A stretch of 7,482 bases of DNA from an uncultured Prevotella sp. (GTDB lineage: Bacteria > Bacteroidota > Bacteroidia > Bacteroidales > Bacteroidaceae): the NCBI GenBank assembly GCA_946055365.1, contig CAMGFM010000062.1, positions 1-7,482 of the forward strand, written 5' to 3'. A program made the position numbers and the translations under genes. A model generated the notes under the pieces. It made no database searches. It was not told the origin of the DNA and saw nothing but the letters and a program-made list of their open reading frames with translations. Positions within the stretch are counted from its first letter, which is position 1; every line of letters starts with the position of its first letter. Shown one piece after another: positions 1 through 5,608 of the stretch.

Positions 1-988
1 GGTGGCGTTTGCCGTTTTTGTCGGAGGCGTCTGTGCTTGTGTGGTTGTAGTCGTTGACATATTCCTGTCTGGAATAGTTGACCGAGCTTTCGGAGCATGA
101 CGACCTTGTGCCGTCATAGTCCACTCCCAGTCCGCCGCCACAGTCCACATAGTTTATCTTATAGCCCATTTTGTGGAGCTGTATGTAGAAGTTGGCTGCC
201 TCGCGCAGGGCTGTCTGTATGCGTCTTATCTTTGTTATCTGCGAGCCGATGTGGAAGTGTATGAGCTTGAGGCAGTCGTGCATGCCTTTCTCGTCGAGCG
301 TCCTGAGAGCCTGCAAGAGTTCGGCAGACGTGAGTCCAAACTTGCTGGCGTCGCCTCCGCTCTCCTCCCACTTGCCCGAGCCGCTTGAGGCGAGCTTTAT
401 CCTCACCCCGAGGTTGGGCTTCACGCCGAGTTTCTTGGCTGCGGAGGCTATGAGGTTGAGCTCGTTCATCTTTTCTATGACTATGAAGATGCGCTTGCCC
501 ATCTTCTGTGCGAGCAGGGCCAGCTCTATGTAGCTTTGATCCTTGTAGCCGTTGCATACTATGATGGAGTCGCTCTGGCACTGCACGGCTATCACGGCGT
601 GCAGTTCGGGCTTGGAGCCGCACTCGAGGCCGAGGTTGAACTTTCTTCCGTGTGAGATCATCTCCTCCACCACGGGCTGCATCTGGTTTACCTTGATGGG
701 ATAGACCACAAAGTTCTCTCCCGTGTAGTTATATTCTGCCGCCGCTTTCTCAAAACAGCTTGCGGTTTTCTCTATACGGTTGTCGAGAATGTCGGGAAAG
801 CGCAGCAATACCGGCGGTGTGACGTCGCGCAGTTGCAGTTCGTCCATCACTTCACGCAAGTCTATCTCTGTCTCGTTCTTGCATGGCCTTACGAAAACGT
901 TGCCATTGTCGTTGATACCGAAGTATGACGTGCCCCATCCGTTGATGTTGTAGAGTTCGCGTGAGTCCTCAATAGTCCATTTTTTCAT
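1..988 (-). CDS. speA: Biosynthetic arginine decarboxylase SpeA, N-terminal half (3' end outside window)
   Basis: SpeA is the PLP-dependent enzyme that decarboxylates L-arginine to agmatine, the first step of the agmatine route to polyamines; it is cytoplasmic. I translated 329 codons, open to the left edge. The start is the ATG at 988-986, because the family's usual opening follows directly (WTIEDSRELYNINGWG, residues 4-19). The PLP lysine is K99 in VYPIKVNQ. HFHIGS (244-249) and GGGLGVDYDGTRS (284-296) are barrel motifs typical of SpeA rather than of ornithine or diaminopimelate decarboxylases. SpeA is normally about 630 residues, so roughly the C-terminal half (the rest of the barrel, then the C-terminal domains) is missing from the window. 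No strong Shine-Dalgarno precedes the ATG, as usual in Bacteroidota. It lies 131 bp downstream of aroK on the same strand and is probably cotranscribed with topA-aroK. The family call is very secure. Confidence 0.96.
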   Translation of the reverse strand, partial: MKKWTIEDSRELYNINGWGTSYFGINDNGNVFVRPCKNETEIDLREVMDELQLRDVTPPVLLRFPDILDNRIEKTASCFEKAAAEYNYTGENFVVYPIKVNQMQPVVEEMISHGRKFNLGLECGSKPELHAVIAVQCQSDSIIVCNGYKDQSYIELALLAQKMGKRIFIVIEKMNELNLIASAAKKLGVKPNLGVRIKLASSGSGKWEESGGDASKFGLTSAELLQALRTLDEKGMHDCLKLIHFHIGSQITKIRRIQTALREAANFYIQLHKMGYKINYVDCGGGLGVDYDGTRSSCSESSVNYSRQEYVNDYNHTSTDASDKNGKRH

Positions 989-1119
989 TTACGTAAGATG
1001 AATGTTTCGGGTGTGATTGTTCTTATCAGTTGTTTGTCGGGTATATATCGTTATATATATAATAATGTGTGATGCTTTTATGTGCGGGGCAGGCATTTTT
1101 ATATGCCGAGCTGGCATTA
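989..1119 (-). other. aroK-speA intergenic region, AT-rich, no clear promoter
   Basis: This 131-bp gap lies between the aroK stop and the speA start. It contains most of a short tandem repeat (described separately) and an AT-rich tract at 1042-1066 made mainly of alternating TA. On the minus strand I found no TAnnTTTG -7 box with a TTTG -33 box, and no stem followed by a T-run. speA is therefore either read from upstream or has a promoter I cannot recognise, possibly around the TA tract. Confidence 0.5.
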
Positions 1120-1133
1120 TTATATGCCGAGCA
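1092..1133 (-). repeat. 21-bp tandem duplication covering the aroK 3' end
   Basis: There are two adjacent 21-bp units, 1092-1112 and 1113-1133, identical at 19 of 21 positions. The unit nearer aroK contains the gene's last codons and its TAA (1122-1120). The second unit carries the same Leu-Gly-Ile-stop sequence again, outside the gene. Each unit contains a small inverted repeat, GGCAT with ATGCC (1092-1096 with 1103-1107; 1113-1117 with 1124-1128), separated by 6 bases. The stems are only 5 bp and no T-run follows, so this is not a convincing intrinsic terminator. It may be a slippage duplication or a weak RNA structure between aroK and speA. Confidence 0.8.
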
Positions 1134-1647
1134 TTTCCCTCAGCGTGTTTACGGTGAGCTTTATCTTTGAGCGGTTGTCCAGCAGGTTCACGTCGAGAGT
1201 GTGACGGGCCATGCTATAGTAACGCTCTCGCTCCTTTAGCTGCGTGCTTATGAATGTCTTTACCTCCTCCGGGGTCTTGTTGAGCAGCAGCGGCCTTACG
1301 GTGCGTCCCATTTTCAGGTGTTCGTGCAGCACCTCGGGCGATGCCTTGAGATAGACGGTGTGGCCCTGAGCGTTCATATAGCTCATGTTGTCGAAGAAAC
1401 AAGGCGTGCCTCCGCCGCACGACACGATGACGTTTTCAAACTCTGCCACCTCGTGCAGCATGTTTCGCTCTATGCGTCTGAACCCTTCCTCTCCCTGAGT
1501 GTCAAAGATAGCTTTCACGGTCTTGTGCATGCGGCTCTCTATATACCAGTCGAGGTCGTAGAAAGGCAGCCCCAGAGAGTCTGAGAGTGCCTTTCCGAGA
1601 GTGGTCTTGCCCGCCCCCATATATCCGAGGAGTATGATTCTTGTCAT
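1120..1647 (-). CDS. aroK: Shikimate kinase
   Basis: This cytoplasmic enzyme phosphorylates shikimate to shikimate-3-phosphate with ATP, the fifth step of the chorismate pathway. The product is 175 residues, normal for the family. The P-loop is GYMGAGKTT (8-16). The acidic pair D31/D33 lies in YDLDWYIE. The shikimate-binding arginine is R57 in GEEGFRRIE, and GGG at 78-80 is the second substrate-binding loop. The LID segment GRTVRPLL (114-121) supplies R115 and R118, and RERYYSMA (140-147) is the C-terminal Arg/Tyr motif. The frame stays open upstream to 1707, but those 20 extra residues lie over the end of topA and do not fit the family, so the start is the ATG at 1647. It overlaps the topA stop as ATGA, which indicates translational coupling. 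The 3' end lies inside a 21-bp tandem duplication. Confidence 0.97.
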   Translation of the reverse strand: MTRIILLGYMGAGKTTLGKALSDSLGLPFYDLDWYIESRMHKTVKAIFDTQGEEGFRRIERNMLHEVAEFENVIVSCGGGTPCFFDNMSYMNAQGHTVYLKASPEVLHEHLKMGRTVRPLLLNKTPEEVKTFISTQLKERERYYSMARHTLDVNLLDNRSKIKLTVNTLREMLGI

Positions 1648-1659
1648 TTCTTCTTTCTT
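1644..1659 (-). promoter_or_regulatory. topA/aroK stop-start overlap with purine-rich lead-in
   Basis: The topA TGA (1646-1644) and the aroK ATG (1647-1645) share bases as ATGA. A 12-base all-purine run, AAGAAAGAAGAA (1659-1648), lies directly before the ATG. It also encodes part of the lysine-rich TopA tail. No GGAGG-like site exists, so aroK most likely depends on ribosomes finishing topA. This overlap decides the aroK start. Confidence 0.7.
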
Positions 1660-3983
1660 GCCGTCGTTTTCTTGGCGGCAGGCTGGTTGTTGATGATTTC
1701 CATACACTCGTCATACGTCAGTTGGGCTGCGTCGGCGTGCCTGTCGCGCGGTATGCGGTAGTTCTTTCCGTCATAGGCGATGTACGGGCCGTAGCGTCCG
1801 TTGAGTATTTCGAGCTTGGAGTCAGCCTCAAAGGTCTTGATGTGGCGTTGCTCCTCAGCCTTGCGCTTCTCGAGTATGAGTGTGGTGGCTGTGGCGAGGT
1901 CTACGGTCATCGGATCATATTCCTTGGGCAGCGACACATATTTCTTGTTGTGGGCTATGTATGGCCCGAAGCGTCCGCTGCCTATCACCACCTCGCTTCC
2001 CTCAAACTCGCCGAGGCTGTGTGGCAACTTGAATAGCTCGAGAGCCTCCTCGAGAGTTATTGTCTCCATGCTCTTGTCTGACGGTATCTGTGCGAAAAGC
2101 GGCTTCTCCTCGCTGTCGGCCGTGCCTATCTGCACCACGGGTCCGAAGCGGCCTATCTTGACATACACCGGGCGCGCTGTCTTAGGGTCTTCGCCGAGCA
2201 GTCTTTCGCCCGCCTTATGCTCAGAGCGGTCTTTCAGCACCTTGTCGACGGTCGGCTCAAACTCGTTGTAGAACTTGGCCATCATGGCAGTCCACTCCTT
2301 GTTGCCTGCGGCTATCTGGTCGAACTCATGCTCCACGTTTGCGGTGAAGTTATAGTCCATTATGGTGGGAAAATTCTTGAGCAGGAAGTCGTTTACCACA
2401 ATGCCTATGTCCGTGGGCAGCAGTTTGCCTTTCTCATTGCCGGCTGTCTCGGTCTTGCGTGTCTGCGTTATTTTTATGCCTTTCAGCGTGTCCACCACAT
2501 ACTGTCTCTCCTCGCCGGCCTTGTTGCCCTTTACCACATATTCCCTTTGCTGTATGGTTGATATAGTGGTCGCGAAGGTGGATGGTCTGCCTATGCCCAG
2601 CTCCTCGAGCTTGTGTACGAGGCTCGCCTCTGTGTATCTGGCGGGTCCCTGAGTGTATCTTTCGGTGGATGTTATCTCTCTGCGCGTGAGTGTGTCGCCC
2701 TCTTCCATTTGTGGCAGCGAGTGTGTCACGTTGTCGTGTTCGCTGCTGTCGTCGTCATCGGTCGATTCTCTGTAGGCTTTGAGGAATCCGTCAAACTTTA
2801 TCACCTCTCCGTTGGCCACGAACCTCTCTTGCGTGTTGCTCGGGGCTATGACTACGGTGGTCTTCTCCAGCTGTGCGTCTGCCATCTGACACGCTGCCGT
2901 GCGTTTCCATATCAAATCATAGAGCCGTTTCTCCTGTGCCGTTCCCTCGATGGCGGTGTTGCTCATGTAGGTGGGCCTTATGGCCTCGTGGGCTTCCTGC
3001 GCTCCTTTTGAGTGAGTGTGATATTTTCTCGGGTGGCAGTACTGTTCGCCGTAGAGATTGGCTATCTCTGTCTTTGAGGCGTTGATGCAGAGGCTCGAGA
3101 GGTTCATGCTGTCGGTACGCATGTAGGTTATGAGTCCGTTCTCATAGAGCTTCTGCGCCACCATCATGGTCTTCTGCACCGTGAAGCCGAGCTTTCGTGC
3201 TGCCTCCTGTTGCAGGGAGGAAGTGGTGAAAGGTGCGGCAGGCGAGCGTGTGACGGGTTTTTTGCTCACCGACTCCACCGTGAACGTGGCGTCCTTGCAC
3301 CTTTCGAGAAACTTGATGGCCTCCTCGTGGCTGTCAAACCGCCTGTCAAGCTCGGCTCTCACCTCTGATGCGGAGCCGTCGGGGTTGGTGACGGCGAAGA
3401 TGCCGTTTATGCGGTAGTAGGCCTCGCTCTGGAAGCGGTGGATGTCCCTTTCCCTTTCCACTATGAGTCTCACTGCCACGCTCTGCACGCGTCCTGCCGA
3501 GAGGGCGGGCTTCACCTTGCGCCAGAGCAGTGGCGAGAGCTTGAAGCCAACTATGCGGTCAAGCACGCGTCGTGCCTGCTGTGCGTTCACGAGGTTCATG
3601 TTGATGTGCCGCGGGTGTTCGATGGCGGCGAGTATGGCAGGCTTGGTTATTTCATGGAACACTATTCGGTTGGTAGACTCCTCGTCCAGCCCCAGCACCT
3701 CGCACAGATGCCAGGAGATGGCTTCACCTTCGCGGTCTTCATCGGATGCGAGCCACACCTTGCTGGCTTTCTTCGCGCTCTCCTTGAGCTTTTTCACCAG
3801 TTCTGTCTTGTCCTGCGGCACGGCATACGAGGGCATAAGAGTGTCTTTGTCTATGCTGAGTTCCTTTTTTTTCAGGTCTCTGATATGTCCGTATGACGAC
3901 ATCACCTTGAAGTCAGGCCCGAGAAATTTCTCTATGGTCTTTGCTTTGGCGGGGCTTTCTACGATTACTAAGTTGTTTTGCAT
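1644..3983 (-). CDS. topA: DNA topoisomerase I (type IA)
   Basis: TopA relaxes negatively supercoiled DNA through a single-strand break held on a tyrosine, balancing gyrase. The product is 779 residues. The N-terminal Toprim domain has E9 in IVESPAKAKTI and the acidic triad D81, D83, E85 in SDEDREGE. The core carries SAGRVQSVAVRLI (162-174). The catalytic tyrosine is Y287 in GLITYMRTDS, with R289 behind it. HEAIRPT (332-338) and ELGIGRPSTFA (461-471) are further core signatures. The C-terminus has no cysteine zinc fingers. Instead there are three glycine-aromatic repeats (GRFGPVV at 611-617, GRFGPYIA at 670-677, GRYGPYIA at 729-736) and a lysine/arginine tail ending ARKKK, probably for DNA contact. 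An acidic stretch lies near 406-418. The ATG at 3983 starts the conserved MQNNLVIVES. A -7 box lies 32 bp upstream, and aroK overlaps the stop. Confidence 0.98.
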   Translation of the reverse strand: MQNNLVIVESPAKAKTIEKFLGPDFKVMSSYGHIRDLKKKELSIDKDTLMPSYAVPQDKTELVKKLKESAKKASKVWLASDEDREGEAISWHLCEVLGLDEESTNRIVFHEITKPAILAAIEHPRHINMNLVNAQQARRVLDRIVGFKLSPLLWRKVKPALSAGRVQSVAVRLIVERERDIHRFQSEAYYRINGIFAVTNPDGSASEVRAELDRRFDSHEEAIKFLERCKDATFTVESVSKKPVTRSPAAPFTTSSLQQEAARKLGFTVQKTMMVAQKLYENGLITYMRTDSMNLSSLCINASKTEIANLYGEQYCHPRKYHTHSKGAQEAHEAIRPTYMSNTAIEGTAQEKRLYDLIWKRTAACQMADAQLEKTTVVIAPSNTQERFVANGEVIKFDGFLKAYRESTDDDDSSEHDNVTHSLPQMEEGDTLTRREITSTERYTQGPARYTEASLVHKLEELGIGRPSTFATTISTIQQREYVVKGNKAGEERQYVVDTLKGIKITQTRKTETAGNEKGKLLPTDIGIVVNDFLLKNFPTIMDYNFTANVEHEFDQIAAGNKEWTAMMAKFYNEFEPTVDKVLKDRSEHKAGERLLGEDPKTARPVYVKIGRFGPVVQIGTADSEEKPLFAQIPSDKSMETITLEEALELFKLPHSLGEFEGSEVVIGSGRFGPYIAHNKKYVSLPKEYDPMTVDLATATTLILEKRKAEEQRHIKTFEADSKLEILNGRYGPYIAYDGKNYRIPRDRHADAAQLTYDECMEIINNQPAAKKTTARKKK

Positions 3984-4014
3984 ATATCTTGCTTAACGTA
4001 CTTTAAATTTTGCG

Positions 4015-4022
4015 CAAAAGTA
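4015..4022 (-). promoter_or_regulatory. Probable Bacteroidota -7 promoter box for topA
   Basis: On the minus strand these bases read TACTTTTG, an exact match to the TAnnTTTG -7 element used by the Bacteroidota primary sigma factor. It lies 32 bp upstream of the topA ATG, implying a short leader of roughly 25 nt. I found no TTTG -33 box at the usual 19-21 bp spacing; the nearest TTTG is 32 bp away. The -33 contact is therefore weak, or an activator or DNA shape compensates. Confidence 0.6.
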
Positions 4023-4023
4023 A

Positions 4024-4053
4024 GCATATTATTTTATATACATTATTATATGC
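4024..4053. promoter_or_regulatory. AT-rich inverted repeat at the topA promoter
   Basis: GCATAT (4024-4029) and ATATGC (4048-4053) form a perfect 6-bp inverted repeat. The arms extend to 9 bp with one mismatch, and the 12-bp centre is entirely A/T except one base. It starts one base upstream of the -7 box and covers the place where a -33 element should be, so it could be an operator or an easily melted, supercoiling-sensitive segment. The role is inferred; only the symmetry is seen. Confidence 0.4.
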
Positions 4054-4194
4054 TCAAATTTTATGTTTTATTAAATACCGTCTCTGCCCTGCACAAAGAG
4101 GAGTGTGATTGTGTGCCTTTGCGAAAGTGTCGAGCCGTGCCGCTGATATTGGCAAGCCTTGACGGGCAGGCACGTTAGGGCAGTGACTTTCATG

Positions 4195-4294
4195 GAGTGG
4201 CACTTTGTGACGGCCAAGTGGCTCTTTGCCTGTGCCAAAGTGGCTCTTTCATCATGCTAAAGTGGCACTTTCGTAATGAGGACGTGTTTCTTTC
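4195..4294. repeat. Phased tandem array of AGTGGCWCTTT, 21-22 bp period
   Basis: Four copies of the 11-mer AGTGGC(A/T)CTTT lie at 4196-4206, 4217-4227, 4239-4249 and 4261-4271, spaced 21, 22 and 22 bp. Copies 1 and 4 have A at the variable base; copies 2 and 3 have T. A degenerate fifth copy (CGTGTTTCTTT, 4283-4293; 7 of 11 bases) falls exactly 22 bp later, and a deleted one (AGTGACTTT, 4182-4190) precedes the array. The A-form core is a near-perfect palindrome (AAGTG, central G, CACTT; 6-bp arms in copy 4). The 10-11 bp between cores are not conserved. The step is close to two helical turns, so all cores face the same side of the DNA. This suggests a cooperative protein-binding array, but no binding protein is identifiable from the window. 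Confidence 0.75.
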
Positions 4295-4298
4295 TGTT

Positions 4299-4329
4299 AT
4301 GACAAAACACATCGTTTATAATGACAAAA
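4299..4329. repeat. Direct repeat pair ATGACAAAA, 22 bp apart
   Basis: ATGACAAAA occurs at 4299-4307 and again at 4321-4329, a 22-bp step matching the neighbouring array. On the minus strand each copy reads TTTTGTCAT. It lies just past the stop of the rhamnosidase-like gene. It may be the decayed end of the array or a separate site pair. Confidence 0.5.
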
Positions 4330-4360
4330 TAGCAGGTTATTGTCGTGAAAAAATGCCGTT

Positions 4361-5374
4361 TCAATAGATTTCAAGCACCTCCACCTCTGTTATCTGCTGT
4401 GAAGAGAAGCGGCTGTCGCCCTTTATCTCTATCTTTCTGCCATAGAAAGGAGTGAAGCGCAGGTAGGCCTGCTCGTCCAACTGTCCGTTGCAGAAGTAGT
4501 GCAGCGGCCCTATGTCTATGCGCTCGCCCTTGCGCGCTCCGCGTATGGTCACCCTCACGAGTCCGTAGAAGCCCGGCGAGAAGTCGCACACCACACTTTT
4601 GTCCGAGCGGCTGACATGCTTGCAGCTCCTTGCCGCCCATATTCTTGCGCCGCAACTGTCGGGCTGCAATGGGCGAGCTTGTGTCTGTGTGGCGTGTGTC
4701 TGCATCCGTGGCGTGTGCGCCGCCGTTGGGTAGAGGCTCAGGGGGCGTGCGCATTGTGGCTCTGCGGCAGATGCCGGCAGCCAGAGGGCGAGGCAGAGGT
4801 CGCCGTGGCTCCATCCATAAGTGCCGAGCCGTGCGTCCATGACCTCGCCGCCGCATACAGACATCCTCGAGTTGGCCTTGCGGCACAGCCATCCGTCGCT
4901 TTCCGCATGGGCGAAGCGTTTGCCCTGGCGCGTGATGCCATAGTAGGTCACCGCCAGCTGCTGCCGTGAGCTGTCGAGAGGGGCGTACAGCACCGCCACG
5001 GTGTTGCTGTCCTTGCGCAGGAAGCGTGCTATGTCAAAGTCCATGACGGCGGTGGCGGATTCGTGCGTGCGTTGCGGCATGTAACACGCCGTGGAGACGT
5101 TGCGCCCGTTGACATAGAGCATGAAGAGTCCCGTGGTGGCTATGCTGACAAAGGCTTTTGAGGGCTTGTCAGATGCTACGAATGTCTTTCTGAACCACAC
5201 CATTGACATGTCGTCTGGCTCGGGATGCGACATCCATTGGCGGCAGAAGAGATGGGCGCGGCTCGTGCTGCCGTTGCCGTCGGGGCTGTTGGCCGCTGCC
5301 GTCATGACGATGGCCATCAGCAGGTATAGTGCAAGGAGTCTTTTCACTGTGTTATGGGGTTGCGGCAGAGACAT
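4361..5374 (-). CDS. Secreted protein resembling the N-terminal and beta-sandwich domains of alpha-L-rhamnosidase (GH78), no catalytic domain
   Basis: The chosen start (ATG at 5374) gives 337 residues with a clear Sec signal peptide: K11-R12, then a hydrophobic LLALYLLMAIVMTA core and likely cleavage near A26-A28. The absence of a lipobox cysteine at the cleavage site argues against a lipoprotein. Residues 58-130 resemble the bacterial rhamnosidase N-terminal domain (VWFRKTF at 59-65, LYVNGRNV at 86-93, FDIARFLRKDSNTVAV at 113-128), ending with GEVMDARLGTYGW (176-188). After a Thr/Gln/Pro-rich linker (about 217-240), residues 261-320 resemble the next beta-sandwich domain (VVCDFSPGFYGLVRV, 261-275). 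The protein ends where GH78 enzymes begin their (alpha/alpha)6 barrel, so no catalytic acids are present. GH78 enzymes are usually over 600 residues. A carbohydrate-binding or surface role is plausible but inferred. It has ten cysteines. The frame is open further upstream to 5578, but that extension crosses the gyrB terminator. Confidence 0.8.
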   Translation of the reverse strand: MSLPQPHNTVKRLLALYLLMAIVMTAAANSPDGNGSTSRAHLFCRQWMSHPEPDDMSMVWFRKTFVASDKPSKAFVSIATTGLFMLYVNGRNVSTACYMPQRTHESATAVMDFDIARFLRKDSNTVAVLYAPLDSSRQQLAVTYYGITRQGKRFAHAESDGWLCRKANSRMSVCGGEVMDARLGTYGWSHGDLCLALWLPASAAEPQCARPLSLYPTAAHTPRMQTHATQTQARPLQPDSCGARIWAARSCKHVSRSDKSVVCDFSPGFYGLVRVTIRGARKGERIDIGPLHYFCNGQLDEQAYLRFTPFYGRKIEIKGDSRFSSQQITEVEVLEIY

Positions 5375-5416
5375 GTTGTTATTGTCTCTTATGGTGTCTT
5401 GTCTGGTGTTTTCATG

Positions 5417-5461
5417 AAAAAAATGGTCCGCAGGCCTTGTCTTTCCGGCGTGCGGACCATT
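5417..5461 (-). terminator. Intrinsic terminator downstream of gyrB
   Basis: A perfect 10-bp inverted repeat, ATGGTCCGCA (5423-5432) with TGCGGACCAT (5451-5460), extends by one A-T pair (5422/5461). The 18-base loop contains a further GCC/GGC pairing (5434-5436 with 5447-5449). On the minus strand the stem is followed directly by seven T (5423-5417). This is a textbook rho-independent terminator for transcripts coming from gyrB, about 150 nt after its stop codon and 42 bp before the start of the next gene. Confidence 0.92.
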
Positions 5462-5608
5462 GTGTAATATGCTGGCGGCAGCGTTTTCGCATGTGTGAAT
5501 TGTGCGCTTCCGCTCGTCTGTGCGGCCGTGTCTCCACGCATGTGGGCTGCTGTTCCACGCTTTTGTGTGGCGTGTCATGCCGTGAGTGGCGACATGCCGT
5601 CGTGGGTC
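5462..5608 (-). other. gyrB 3' untranslated tail
   Basis: These 147 bp lie between the gyrB stop and the terminator stem. They contain a short direct repeat, CATGCCGT (5576-5583 and 5593-5600), and small CCAC/GTGG inverted pairs around 5532-5570. I see no gene here with recognisable protein similarity, so I read it as untranslated trailer. Confidence 0.5.

Larger units (their letters stand above)
3984..4360. other. Non-coding region between the rhamnosidase-like gene and topA
   Basis: This 377-bp region holds no convincing gene. From topA outward it has the topA -7 box (4015-4022), an AT-rich inverted repeat (4024-4053), an AT-rich stretch to about 4080, and then about 110 bp of mixed sequence in which I see nothing definite. 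Next comes a 22-bp-period repeat array (4195-4294) with a short ATGACAAAA pair beyond it (4299-4329). No clear intrinsic terminator follows the upstream gene: only a 5-bp TGAAA/TTTCA inverted repeat with a T-run inside its loop lies at its stop codon, which is weak. Confidence 0.6.

Noticed and set aside
1120..1707. Longer aroK start at 1707
   Set aside because: The extra 20 residues overlap the end of topA, show no similarity to shikimate kinases, and push the P-loop away from its usual distance to the N-terminus.
1115..4053. 13-mer CATTATTATATGC shared by the aroK 3' repeat (1115-1127) and the topA inverted repeat (4041-4053)
   Set aside because: It is low-complexity A/T sequence, and about one exact 13-mer match is expected by chance among all pairs of positions in a window this size, so a common regulatory element is not supported.
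3978..4178. Small plus-strand protein of 66 residues
   Set aside because: It overlaps the topA promoter and start, has no recognisable domain, and its first half is just translated AT-rich promoter DNA.
4195..4294. CRISPR array
   Set aside because: The repeated core is only 11-13 bp and the gaps are 10-11 bp, far below CRISPR repeat and spacer sizes, and no cas gene is nearby.
3984..4360. Replication origin with iterons
   Set aside because: I found no DnaA-box-like sequence (TTATCCACA or its complement) and no dnaA or rep gene. The phased repeats alone do not support an origin.
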